A DNA stretch of 62,882 nt from a virus, in the IMG/VR virus record IMGVR_UViG_3300036715_004481, positions 1 through 62,882 of that record; one strand, given 5' to 3'. Position 1 is the first letter of the stretch, and every line of letters begins with the position of its first letter. The translations under genes were made by a program, and so were the position numbers. Below the pieces are notes generated by a model that saw only the letters and a program-made list of their open reading frames with translations, was not told the origin of the DNA and ran no database searches. Below, one piece after another: positions 53,089 to 61,739 of the stretch.

Positions 53089-54054
53089 ATGGATTTATTT
53101 AAAAACAAAAAAATATTAATTATAGGGGATGTGATGTTAGATTCATATCTATTTGGGAATGTTGAAAGAATATCACCAGAAGCACCTGTGCCTATTGTAG
53201 ATATCACAAATAAACAAAACAAACTAGGTGGTGCCGCAAATGTGGCAACAAATATAAAAAATCTTGGTGGAACACCTATATTATGTTCAATAGTCGGAAA
53301 AGACATTAAAGGTGACATTTTTATATCATTACTAAAAGAAATGGAAATATCATCTGATTATATTTATCAATCAGAAAATAGATTAACGACAGATAAAACA
53401 AGAATTATCGGAAACAATCATCAAATGCTACGCATTGATGATGAAATAAAATCAGAATTAGGTAAAGACGAAAAAAAGTTTTTGAATAGTATTGAAAATA
53501 TATTAGATAATGATGATATTGATTGCGTTTTATTTCAAGATTATGATAAAGGATTATTAAATGAATATGTCATTGATATTGTAACAAGCAAAGCAAACTA
53601 TTTAAACATTCCTATAATAGTAGATCCAAAGAAAAATAATTTTCATTCTTATCATAATGCTACATTATTTAAACCAAATCTAAAAGAATTTAAAGAAAGT
53701 ATGAAAATTGAATCATGTGATCGTGATGAACTACTTAAAAATGGTGCAAAAATATTACATAAAAGAGGAATAGAAATAGTTTTTGTAACTCTTTCAGAAG
53801 ATGGCATTTTTATTTCTTATAAGAAAGGTAGCAAAACTATCAATAAAATAGTTTCAACAACAACAAGAGATATTGTGGATGTTGCTGGTGCTGGTGACTC
53901 GGTTATTTCTGTTATTAGTATGCTTATAAATGATGTGAACATAGAAGAAATAGCAAAGATATCAAATTTAGCTGGTGGTATTGTTTGTGAAGAAATTGGA
54001 GTTATACCAATAGATAAGGATAAGTTATTAAGTGAATATTATACAAAAAAGTAA
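53089..54054 (+). CDS. Heptose-7-phosphate kinase (HldE kinase-domain-like, PfkB family)
   Basis: The 321-aa protein matches the kinase domain of HldE/RfaE, which makes heptose 1,7-bisphosphate on the way to ADP-heptose. Motifs: ILIIGDVMLDSYLFGNVERI, SPEAPVPIVD, GGAANVATNIKNLGG, and DIVDVAGAGDSVISV with the catalytic Asp of PfkB kinases. The nucleotidyltransferase domain of HldE is absent from this gene. With the TibC-like heptosyltransferase at 35673 it suggests phage-directed heptosylation. Confidence 0.85.
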   Translation: MDLFKNKKILIIGDVMLDSYLFGNVERISPEAPVPIVDITNKQNKLGGAANVATNIKNLGGTPILCSIVGKDIKGDIFISLLKEMEISSDYIYQSENRLTTDKTRIIGNNHQMLRIDDEIKSELGKDEKKFLNSIENILDNDDIDCVLFQDYDKGLLNEYVIDIVTSKANYLNIPIIVDPKKNNFHSYHNATLFKPNLKEFKESMKIESCDRDELLKNGAKILHKRGIEIVFVTLSEDGIFISYKKGSKTINKIVSTTTRDIVDVAGAGDSVISVISMLINDVNIEEIAKISNLAGGIVCEEIGVIPIDKDKLLSEYYTKK

Positions 54055-54059
54055 ATAAT

Positions 54060-54284
54060 ATGAAGAAAGTAATGGAGTTTTTAGATAAATATCTAATTAG
54101 GAGTGTTGAAGATAAACATTATAATTTTGAGTTAAACGATAATATACACTATAAAGTTTTTGTGCATTGAGATTACTCTAGAAGTACTGAAGAAGAAGTT
54201 ATAAAATATATAAATTCATATTTAGCATTATTACAAAGAAAAGAAAAATTAAATATATTAAATGAAAAAAGACAAAAAATATGA
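54060..54284 (+). pseudogene. 74-codon gene with one in-frame TGA
   Basis: ATG at 54060 opens MKKVMEFLDKYLIRSVEDKH and continues past a TGA at 54168-54170 in the same frame (DYSRSTEEEVIKYINSYLAL) to TGA at 54282. Only that codon, which could come from TGG by one change, breaks the frame. It overlaps the next gene. Function unknown. Confidence 0.5.
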
Positions 54285-54528
54285 TGAAGAATTTAATCCA
54301 TTAGAAGATTGTATTGAAAGATTAAGTCTTTGTAGAGTAGATTATCATAAACTTTATCAAAAGAACTTTAAAGTTGCATCTATACGACTTAGGCAAGATT
54401 TAGAATATATCATACAAACAGCAAAACAAATGAAAAAAGATGCACTTGCTCATCGAAAAAAGATAGAAGAAAACAAACAATTAGAAAGAGACTATCAAGA
54501 AAAACTAAAAAATGAAGGAATCGAATAA
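54262..54528 (+). CDS. Histone H1/Hc1-like small basic protein
   Basis: The 88-aa protein has the helical pattern of the Bacteroidetes Hc1-like family: VDYHKLYQKNFKVASIRLRQ, then TAKQMKKDALAHRKK. Such proteins bind DNA non-specifically or act in nucleoid structure. A Lys/Glu-rich coiled tail follows. Its stop overlaps the next start (TAATG). The match is by pattern. Confidence 0.5.
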   Translation: MKKDKKYDEEFNPLEDCIERLSLCRVDYHKLYQKNFKVASIRLRQDLEYIIQTAKQMKKDALAHRKKIEENKQLERDYQEKLKNEGIE

Positions 54529-55037
54529 TGATAAACGATTGGTTAAAATTAAAAATAATTAGAGATACTAAGAAACTAAAAAAATTTATATATCCAGGTG
54601 TAGAATATAATAGATTCAAATCAAATCTATCTCAGGAATATAAAAATATAATATCTTTATCCAGAAACACAATAAATTTACAACATTTTAATAATATATT
54701 ACCAAGTTATGATATATCAATTTCAAATTTAAATAAAATAGACTTTGATTTTTTATTAAAAATATCAAAACTTGAAAATGTTATAATAGTAGACACACCA
54801 TCTTTTATGGATTTTGAAATAATTGATGATAATCTACACACAATACAAAGATGTGTAAATGAAACAAATCAATACAACACATATGAATTTATAAACAAAT
54901 ATGATAAATATATATTCTATATTTATATAATTGATAATAATTATGTAAGATGGTATATGAAAGAAGATAGATGCTACTATAAAAGACTACAAATGAAGAG
55001 AAGAGAGAAACTTCAAAAAATAGAAAGAGAAATATAG
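54528..55037 (+). CDS. Protein of unknown function
   Basis: The 169-aa protein has a basic start (WLKLKIIRDTKKLKKF), a middle with strand-like NVIIVDTPSFMDFEI, and a basic tail (KRLQMKRREKLQKIEREI). It ends in TAG, one of the few in the window, directly in a hairpin. No family is recognised. Confidence 0.65.
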   Translation: MINDWLKLKIIRDTKKLKKFIYPGVEYNRFKSNLSQEYKNIISLSRNTINLQHFNNILPSYDISISNLNKIDFDFLLKISKLENVIIVDTPSFMDFEIIDDNLHTIQRCVNETNQYNTYEFINKYDKYIFYIYIIDNNYVRWYMKEDRCYYKRLQMKRREKLQKIEREI

Positions 55038-55051
55038 AATATTTCTCTTTC
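55023..55051. terminator. Bidirectional hairpin between convergent genes
   Basis: GAAAGAGAAATAT (55023-55035) pairs with ATATTTCTCTTTC (55039-55051). It lies exactly between convergent genes, but the following T-runs are short. Confidence 0.5.
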
Positions 55052-55052
55052 T

Positions 55053-55502
55053 TCAATCTAAAGTTTTTGTTTCTAATAACTTATCATAATAATTAGTACT
55101 AAACAAATCCTTACCATCTAATATATAACTCAAATATTTTTTATCTGGTTTAATATTTTCTCTTATCATAGCAGAATTTGCTACATAAACAACTGCTGAA
55201 ATTTTAGAATCACCGCATAAAACATCAATATTTTGCCTATAATAGTGAATAGGATATCCTTCTTTTTTATCAATTTTCATTAAATCAAAATCATTTATTT
55301 CATATAATGCGCCTTCAACACAATCACCTGGTGATTCTACAATATTTGCAAATCCCAAATAACAATCATTTTTAGAAACTTTATTAAACATCAGTTTATA
55401 ATTTTCTAAAACTGCAAATTTTCTACTCTTAAACTTTATATCTCTTTCAGTTTTCATACGATACTCCGAAATATTTGATCCATATGCAAAATAATAAACC
55501 AT
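55053..55502 (-). CDS. Gamma-glutamylcyclotransferase-family (AIG2-like) protein
   Basis: The 149-aa protein starts VYYFAYGSNISEYRM, the substrate-binding loop of this family, and has the catalytic Glu in KIDKKEGYPIHY. Family members convert gamma-glutamyl amino acids to 5-oxoproline or act on related amines. Length fits a single domain. A TTAATATATA element lies 17 bp upstream. The substrate is unknown. Confidence 0.8.
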   Translation of the reverse strand: MVYYFAYGSNISEYRMKTERDIKFKSRKFAVLENYKLMFNKVSKNDCYLGFANIVESPGDCVEGALYEINDFDLMKIDKKEGYPIHYYRQNIDVLCGDSKISAVVYVANSAMIRENIKPDKKYLSYILDGKDLFSTNYYDKLLETKTLD

Positions 55503-55519
55503 ATTATATTTTTTTTATC

Positions 55520-55529
55520 TATATATTAA
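55520..55529 (-). promoter_or_regulatory. Putative late promoter element TTAATATATA
   Basis: The element lies 17 bp before the ATG of the GGCT-family gene. Confidence 0.35.
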
Positions 55530-55577
55530 AAAACATTCTTATAAAATTTTTATATAACATATAAACTAAATTTTTAT

Positions 55578-56003
55578 ATGGCAATAGCACAGGCAACAAA
55601 AAAAATGAATATAAGTGTAATAATTGAAGGTATAAAATTTGATATCGTAGATATTTCACAAGATTTACGACATCAACAAATAACATTTAATCACTTACCA
55701 ATGTATATTCCAACTCATACAGATATAAAAATAACTGCAAAAACATCAACATCAAATTATACACTGTTAGAAAAATGGATGTATGGTAGTATGAGTTTAA
55801 GACCAATATCAAATTGCAAAAAAGATATATTTATTGGAAGTTTAAAGATATTCGGCGTTTTTCCAATAGATATCACTTTCAATAATAATTATATTGACGT
55901 AACATTATCAGCAGATCATATTATTGGAGATTTGAATCAAACATATTTACAATTTCAAAGAAAAGAAAAATTAAAAAAATTAGAAGATATATGTCAGAAA
56001 TAA
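55578..56003 (+). CDS. Protein of unknown function, possibly virion-associated
   Basis: The 141-aa protein is beta-rich (NISVIIEGIKFDIVDIS, then LLEKWMYGSMSL and KIFGVFPIDITF) with a basic C-terminal helix. The LLEKWMYG pattern recalls small tube-like proteins, but this is weak. It begins a short operon of overlapping genes to 57619. Confidence 0.6.
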   Translation: MAIAQATKKMNISVIIEGIKFDIVDISQDLRHQQITFNHLPMYIPTHTDIKITAKTSTSNYTLLEKWMYGSMSLRPISNCKKDIFIGSLKIFGVFPIDITFNNNYIDVTLSADHIIGDLNQTYLQFQRKEKLKKLEDICQK

Positions 56004-56368
56004 AAATTGATGAAAATTTCATATGTAGTGATAATTTTTTTAGATTTGGTGAAGAATACACACCAAAGATATTAAAAAAACTCAAAATTGAAATATACGA
56101 AAGATCAATAATTGATGGTGGTGTATTGTTAGATTTAGATGCAAAAAATTATATGCAAAGAAATTGGTTGGATATGTTTTTTAACTATCAACGATGTCCA
56201 ATCTTAGATGATTATATGCCAAATTATAAATGTGAAATTGCTGAACCATTTTTTACACCAAATGGAAATAAATACGTCTTAAAAATTGTAGATTTTTCAA
56301 ATGATGGTTGGAGAAATTATTTAAAAATTATAAGAAAGAAAAAATTTATATTATTAAATAATGGATGA
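55991..56368 (+). CDS. Protein of unknown function
   Basis: The 125-aa protein overlaps the genes on both sides. It has WLDMFFNYQRCPILDDYMP and a short beta-rich end. No recognisable motif. The ATGA-like overlap suggests coupled translation in this operon. Confidence 0.6.
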   Translation: MSEIKIDENFICSDNFFRFGEEYTPKILKKLKIEIYERSIIDGGVLLDLDAKNYMQRNWLDMFFNYQRCPILDDYMPNYKCEIAEPFFTPNGNKYVLKIVDFSNDGWRNYLKIIRKKKFILLNNG

Positions 56369-56660
56369 ATATAAAAAATGGTTGAAAGAAAGTAGATACG
56401 TTATAATTGAAAAAAGCATAAGAGAAGATGCTTGTTTATCAGTAACTAAATCAGATATATGCTCGTATGCATCAGATACTGGATGTTACGGAATTACAGA
56501 TCCAGCTATAAATTTGCACAAATTTTATATAGATATTATAAAGTGTAGATATATGACTAAGCTTTTAAAAGAAGCATATATGTTTGATGCATATAACTTT
56601 TCACGTAGATGTAGAAAGAAAAAATTAATTAAAATAGAAGAATGTCAAAAATATTTATAA
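56361..56660 (+). CDS. Protein of unknown function
   Basis: The 99-aa protein has several cysteines (ACLSV, DICSYASDTGCYG, IIKCRY, RCRKKK) and is basic at its end. The cysteines are not spaced as a standard zinc finger. It overlaps the Mre11-like gene by 19 bp. Confidence 0.6.
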   Translation: MDEYKKWLKESRYVIIEKSIREDACLSVTKSDICSYASDTGCYGITDPAINLHKFYIDIIKCRYMTKLLKEAYMFDAYNFSRRCRKKKLIKIEECQKYL

Positions 56661-57619
56661 TAAGCAACACAAATTTTAACTTATCTAAAAACTTATCAAA
56701 TAAAGATTGGTTAAAAAATATGTACAACTATTATTATAATGAGTTCGTACCGTATCTTAAAGATAATGTAAAACCAAACGATATACTGATACATTTGGGT
56801 AACTTATTATGTAAAACAAAATCAATTGATCTAAATGTTTTAAAATTCGTTCAGACTCTATTTGAAAAAATATCAGAGATATTACCAATATATATTATTT
56901 CAGGAGAAAATGATAGCTTATCTTTAAATATACTAAAAAACTTCAAAAATATTGAACTAATAACAGAATCAAAAGAAATTGAAATTTTAGTTGAACAAAA
57001 ATTTGCAATGTTACCATTTAATACATCAATAGATGATATTTATAAATTTGATTCTGATTATTGCTTTTTAAATTTTGATTATTTGAACTCACCGAAAAAA
57101 GATATGATTGTAAGCAAATTAAAAACTTTCAAAAAATGTTATAACGGCTTTTATGATAAAAATAGTATAACAGCAAACATTAAAAATCTTGGTGCGCCAT
57201 ATAATATTGATAGTGATGATAAAAAAGGCTTTATTGTTCTTGACACATATCATGATAAAGATAAATTTATACAGAATAAATTAAGTCCTAATTTTAAAAA
57301 AATATATATTAACAATGAAGATGATTTAAAAATATCAAAAGATATACTTAAAAATAACTACATCAGTTTAAATATAAATAAAAGACTTCTTGTTGATAAT
57401 AAGCTGAAGATTGAAATGATAATGTCTGAATTTGATATAATTAATGTTACATATTCTGATGATGATAATATTAAAGACAAAATTGACATATTAGAATTAA
57501 ACGAAAATTCGCTATCTTTAAATGAAATGATTGTTGACTATATTAATCAATCGCAATCAGAAAATAAAGAACAAATTCTTAAAGAGTTTAAAATGATAGT
57601 TGAGTTAAACAAAAAATGA
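56642..57619 (+). CDS. Mre11/gp47-like protein lacking metal-binding residues
   Basis: The 325-aa protein follows the layout of SbcD/Mre11/T4 gp47 nucleases, but key ligands are changed: the usual D-x-H strand reads ISNTNFN, the usual GD reads HLGNLLC, and the usual GNHD reads SGENDSL. The surrounding pattern (WLKNMYNYYYNEFVPYLKDN, NDILIHLG, ISEILPIYIISGEND) is kept. It is probably not an active nuclease; it could be a structural partner or antagonist of the recombination nuclease. Confidence 0.6.
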   Translation: MSKIFIISNTNFNLSKNLSNKDWLKNMYNYYYNEFVPYLKDNVKPNDILIHLGNLLCKTKSIDLNVLKFVQTLFEKISEILPIYIISGENDSLSLNILKNFKNIELITESKEIEILVEQKFAMLPFNTSIDDIYKFDSDYCFLNFDYLNSPKKDMIVSKLKTFKKCYNGFYDKNSITANIKNLGAPYNIDSDDKKGFIVLDTYHDKDKFIQNKLSPNFKKIYINNEDDLKISKDILKNNYISLNINKRLLVDNKLKIEMIMSEFDIINVTYSDDDNIKDKIDILELNENSLSLNEMIVDYINQSQSENKEQILKEFKMIVELNKK

Positions 57620-57645
57620 TATCACACTGTGATATAATTTTTTAA
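57619..57645 (+). terminator. Hairpin terminator
   Basis: ATATCACA and TGTGATAT (57619-57635) form a short stem followed by a T-run. It closes the operon at 57619. Confidence 0.55.
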
Positions 57646-57870
57646 TATTTGAATATTTTGTCTTTTATTATTTTACATTTCAAATAATTTTCATTATTCA
57701 AATTATCAACATAATCTTTAAAATCTAAATATATATCAGGATTTTTAACAGACACCACATTCCATCAATTCTATCATATCTTCAGATTTCTTATCAGCAT
57801 CATATCTATCAGATAAAATTTTATCTCTATTTTTAAACACATCTACAATCTTATCAAAAAAACTTCTTAT
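57646..57870 (-). pseudogene. Remnant of a small gene
   Basis: On the minus strand a frame reads SFFDKIVDVFKNRDKILSDR and DADKKSEDMIELMEC, then after one shift VKNPDIYLDFKDYVDNLN to a stop. There is no ATG at the start. It looks like a decayed small gene downstream of the AAA gene at 57883. Nothing else is seen in this gap. Confidence 0.4.
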
Positions 57871-57882
57871 GTTATAATATTT

Positions 57883-59025
57883 TTAATTAAATCCTATTTT
57901 TTTAGTCTGCTCATCGCTTTCTATCAATTGTTTACTAACTTTTTCTTCATAAATTTCAGCAAGGGTTTTAGGTTCAGTATAAGTTTTATTTAAGCCAATA
58001 TGTTTTGATAATTTTGTTGATTGTTCGGCGTTTAATTTTTTAAATTTATAATCAACCATCAATCTACCCTTTCTCAACAATGCACTATCTATAACTTTTC
58101 TACTAGTATTAAATGTTGCAATAATTTGCATATCCATATTATCATTTAATAAACCATCACTAATGTTCAAAATATTACTCACGGCTTGATTTCTTTCTCC
58201 ATCTGTAGATGTCAATATACTCTCAGCATCTTCTAACAATAAAACAGAATTTTTAAATTTTGAAATAAAAGAAATCAATTCTGGATTTGCAATATCAAAC
58301 ATAAAATAAGATGGAACATATATAATAGTCTTATCATCAGATAGTTCTGAAACCAACTTACGAAGTAGCATTGTTTTACCGCATCCTGGATCACCATGAA
58401 ATAAAAATAAACCATGTTTATTATTTTTCAATTTGTCAACAATATCAGCATATTTTTCAATGAAAGATTCTCCATAATTTAAATCTAATTGTATATCAAA
58501 CTCTTTAATAGATGCTGGCTGCAAATCATAACCCATTGAGGATGATGATATCACGAAAAAAGTCTTACTAAGTTTAGGTTGATATGTAATCTTTCTAATT
58601 TTTTCTGAAAGTTCATCAACAAAATATAAAGCATCAGAATCAAAATAAATCATAAGATTTGATATTTTGTTTCTTTGTTCTTCCTCTGTTTCGTATATTT
58701 TTTTATCAATAACTTTTTCTTCATCATAAAAAGTAAAAATTATTTTATATGGCTTATCAACTCTAACGACATAATTATATATTTTCTCAACTCTATTTTT
58801 AGAATCAGTATTAATATTACAAGAAACTGTTATGTTTTCTTTTTTTATAGAAAAATTTTCTTTCAATAGTGCCCAAAATTCATCTGAATATATCTGATCA
58901 GTTATAGAATATTTATTAGTTATTTTACCAAACTCAATAAGAGCATGAATATCTTCTCTGCTATCTAATAATTGCTCCGATAATGTAAATTGCGAAAACA
59001 TACTTATTTGTGATTTATCTGTCAT
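57883..59025 (-). CDS. AAA+ ATPase
   Basis: The 380-aa protein has an N-terminal domain without motif (about 1-185) and an AAA core: Walker A HGDPGCGKTML, Walker B SVLLLEDAES, sensor 1 IIATFNTS, and an arginine-finger region ALLRKGRLM. The family pattern is that of BCS1/FtsH-type AAA proteins, without protease or membrane parts. It should remodel a protein complex using ATP; the target is unknown. Confidence 0.82.
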   Translation of the reverse strand: MTDKSQISMFSQFTLSEQLLDSREDIHALIEFGKITNKYSITDQIYSDEFWALLKENFSIKKENITVSCNINTDSKNRVEKIYNYVVRVDKPYKIIFTFYDEEKVIDKKIYETEEEQRNKISNLMIYFDSDALYFVDELSEKIRKITYQPKLSKTFFVISSSSMGYDLQPASIKEFDIQLDLNYGESFIEKYADIVDKLKNNKHGLFLFHGDPGCGKTMLLRKLVSELSDDKTIIYVPSYFMFDIANPELISFISKFKNSVLLLEDAESILTSTDGERNQAVSNILNISDGLLNDNMDMQIIATFNTSRKVIDSALLRKGRLMVDYKFKKLNAEQSTKLSKHIGLNKTYTEPKTLAEIYEEKVSKQLIESDEQTKKIGFN

Positions 59026-59027
59026 TA

Positions 59028-59666
59028 TTATTTTATATTATTTTTATATCTTTCCTCAATAAAAGAATAATCAACAAATGTGTGTTCTATATCTGAAAAA
59101 GAATTAATTTGAGTCGTCATCATAGGATTAACCATTAGACAAACACCCTTTTCTTGATAATTTTGAGCTAAAAAAACATCCATAATATCACCATGTTGTC
59201 TAATCTCCTTCAATGTATCATATTTATCAATAAAAGAATCATATGCTAATTTACTATATGCTATTGAATGTGACGCAAAAGCAGCTTTTAATATTATTAA
59301 ATTTGGTTTAAATTTTATCAATTTTTGATGAGTGTTTGCGCCCAAATAAAAAAGATGCCAATCTATACCTTTTGATTGATCAATAGATTTTTGTAAAACT
59401 TCTAAAGGATTATCTATCAAGAATTCAAAATCATCTTCAAAAATTAAAACATTTTTTAATTTTCTTTCTTTTGCTTTTTTAAGTATATCTAGATTAGATT
59501 TTATTAAACCTATTCTACCATCTTTGTGCTCTATTGCAGAGTATCTTTGAACTCTATCAGCAATACCAACCTTTTCAAATTCTAACATCGCATGCTCTAA
59601 TCTATCTTTTCTACGATCTAAATTTATAACATAAATTTCATCAAAATAATCAAATGCGTTACTCAT
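59028..59666 (-). CDS. Glycosyltransferase family 25-like protein
   Basis: The protein matches LPS-type GT25 enzymes: FDEIYVINLDRRKDRLEHAM at the start, VLIFEDDFEFL (the EDD metal and sugar-nucleotide motif), and HSIAYSKLAYDSF. I chose ATG at 59666 (MSNAFDYFDEI) because GT25 proteins begin just before this strand; a longer start at 59756 adds 30 charged residues and cannot be ruled out. It may decorate a phage or host surface molecule. Two glycosyltransferases and a sugar kinase occur in this window. Confidence 0.8.
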   Translation of the reverse strand: MSNAFDYFDEIYVINLDRRKDRLEHAMLEFEKVGIADRVQRYSAIEHKDGRIGLIKSNLDILKKAKERKLKNVLIFEDDFEFLIDNPLEVLQKSIDQSKGIDWHLFYLGANTHQKLIKFKPNLIILKAAFASHSIAYSKLAYDSFIDKYDTLKEIRQHGDIMDVFLAQNYQEKGVCLMVNPMMTTQINSFSDIEHTFVDYSFIEERYKNNIK

Positions 59667-59859
59667 ATTTATTTTATTTTTTATTCTAACAAACTTACAA
59701 TTAAGTAAATTAATTATTTCAGATTGCCTAAATTTGTCTTTATCTCTATTCACCATTTTTAAAATGGCATTTCATCAAATTCATATACGATATTATTAAC
59801 TTTATAATATCAGTCTTAATCATCATATCATTATATATAATTTTAATTATGATTTGTTT

Positions 59860-60037
59860 TTAATATTTTATTTTTAATATATAGAATATACAATACTTAA
59901 AAAATATATAACTTATGATAAAAAAGACTACAAAAAATATATAACAGAGAAATTGTTAACAGATGATTATGATGACGCTTATAGAGGAATAGAAACAAAT
60001 ATTATAAAAATAAACGCACAAATATATAATTATAACT
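59860..60037 (+). pseudogene. Degenerate upstream member of the small-gene array
   Basis: A frame without ATG shows YTILKKYITYDKKDYKKYIT and LLTDDYDDAYRG, and reaches the junction before the ATG at 60038, where degenerate KYNL-like codons with stops can be seen. It is probably the 3' end of a lost family gene. The rest of 59757-59860 is AT-rich with no feature I can support. Confidence 0.35.
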
Positions 60038-60553
60038 ATGATAAAAAATTTTAAATTATTTAACGAAAAATATATACATACATCACAAGATAAAATTGAT
60101 GATATGAACATTATGCAGGAATTTGCCAAAAAATTTGAAGATATATTTGAATATCGTTTAAATCTTAATATAGATAATGACTCAAAATTTAGAACATATT
60201 TAGGACATGGTGCAAATAAGAGTTATACAGGAACAGTAGAAATATATAATCAAGAATACTATAAAACAAAAAGAAAAATAAGATACTCTATCAACATAAT
60301 CACAGATATAAATCCTGCAGGTATAAGCGGACCTGATGATATAGGTAGAACATTTACAATAGACTTTGATATCAAACAAGAAAATAGGCTAACTAATAAA
60401 ATCCCAGATTTCTATAGCTATGAAAGAACTATGGATGAAATTATAGAAAAATTTAATAATTATGTATATTCAACACTAAATATAAAATACTTATCAGAAA
60501 AAGATCTAGAACAAAAAAAGATTGAAAAATCAGCAAACAAATATAATTTATAA
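60038..60553 (+). CDS. MIKNFKLF...NKYNL family protein
   Basis: This 171-aa protein starts MIKNFKLFNEKY and ends KSANKYNL. The middle (ELNI-like helix with MQEFAKKFEDIFEYRL, then beta strands) is like array members at 753, 1247 and 2387. It heads the second array. Function unknown. Confidence 0.78.
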   Translation: MIKNFKLFNEKYIHTSQDKIDDMNIMQEFAKKFEDIFEYRLNLNIDNDSKFRTYLGHGANKSYTGTVEIYNQEYYKTKRKIRYSINIITDINPAGISGPDDIGRTFTIDFDIKQENRLTNKIPDFYSYERTMDEIIEKFNNYVYSTLNIKYLSEKDLEQKKIEKSANKYNL

Positions 60554-60554
60554 A

Positions 60555-60814
60555 ATGAAAAAATTAAAAACATTCGAAAGTTTTTGGAAAACACTTAAAT
60601 CTAAAACTGAAAATTTTGGTGATAGAATGACACAAATTAAAAGAAACAAAAACAATAGTTATAATATTGGCGATTATAATAATTAAAAAAGATCTTTCAA
60701 AATAAACAAACAAATATAGTATATTTACATGGTGATAATTTTGTTAGAGAAGCAAGCATTAACGAAATAGAAGAATTTGAAATAATAAAAATCACAACAA
60801 AATATAATTTATAA
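60555..60814 (+). pseudogene. Frameshifted MKKLK...TKYNL family gene
   Basis: ATG at 60555 reads MKKLKTFESFWKTLKSK and SYNIGDYNN to a stop. Other frames continue with IIKKDLSKINKQ and LHGDNFVREASINEIEEF to ITTKYNL and TAA at 60814. Both family ends and a GDY motif remain, but two shifts break the gene. Confidence 0.65.
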
Positions 60815-60816
60815 AA

Positions 60817-61398
60817 ATGATAAAAAAATACTTGCAGTATATTAAAGAATCTATTACAACCGATGTAGATGGTTTATTAGATAGCATTAGAGAAGAAAAG
60901 ACAGACTTCTACGCTTTACATCTATCTAATGATAACTATATCAACAAAACAATTGATACGGTTTATGATGAAGCAGAATTTAATAAACAGTTATTTAAAG
61001 AAAATTTAAAGAAAGGCGAATTAGACTCCACTATGTATATTGAGAACTTTTTGAGAAAGGATATAGATATGAAATTTTTCTTTCTTTATAGTAGAAATGA
61101 AACAGTTTTAGATAATCCAAATTTTTTAATATTACAATACTACAAAGATGATAAATGGCATCCGATTGAAATATATAAAATTAAAGGTAAAGTCGAAAAC
61201 TTCTACGAAAAATTAACCGCAAAAACTATCAAATTAACATTTGATAATGTAACTTACATTTACACAACTTCAAATTCTGGTAACAATTGGATATTAAAGG
61301 AAACAGATAAAAAAACAGAAAAATTCAAAGAGAATTTGGAAACAGAAGATATTAAAACTCTCATCAGAGATGGCGCAAAATTAAATATAATTGAATGA
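60817..61398 (+). CDS. Putative capsid-targeted protein of unknown function
   Basis: The 193-aa protein begins MIKKYLQYIKESITTDVDG. The YIKE-S segment fits a T4-type capsid-targeting peptide and prohead protease site. The rest is mixed alpha/beta, without the KYNL ending. Its stop overlaps the next start as ATGA. Function unknown. Confidence 0.7.
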   Translation: MIKKYLQYIKESITTDVDGLLDSIREEKTDFYALHLSNDNYINKTIDTVYDEAEFNKQLFKENLKKGELDSTMYIENFLRKDIDMKFFFLYSRNETVLDNPNFLILQYYKDDKWHPIEIYKIKGKVENFYEKLTAKTIKLTFDNVTYIYTTSNSGNNWILKETDKKTEKFKENLETEDIKTLIRDGAKLNIIE

Positions 61399-61739
61399 AG
61401 CACTTAAAGTCATTTGAATCAGCACTATAAAAAGATATAGATTTTGATAAAGTTTATAGATATGGTAATAGTGGCTATATTACTATTGGTAAAATTAAAC
61501 CATATAAATATCAACACTTAGAACCTAAAAATAAATATTGTCTATATGATATGTTTGATAATGATTATGATGACAATTATCGTAAACATAGAAAATACTT
61601 AGATGAAGTTGATTTTAATCACAAATCAAGATTCATAAAAATCTTAACTTCAGAAGAACTTTTATATGTAAGAGAAGCCAATCCAGAAGAAACAGAAAAA
61701 TACAACTTTGCAATAGCCATAAATAATTATAATTTATGA
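61395..61739 (+). pseudogene. MKHLK...NNYNL family gene with one in-frame TAA
   Basis: From ATG at 61395 the frame reads MKHLKSFESAL, then TAA at 61428-61430, then continues without a break (KDIDFDKVYRYGNSGYITIG and onward) to NNYNL and TGA at 61739. The family start, end and both ATGA overlaps are kept. A restart at the ATG at 61551 could make a 62-aa fragment. Confidence 0.65.
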
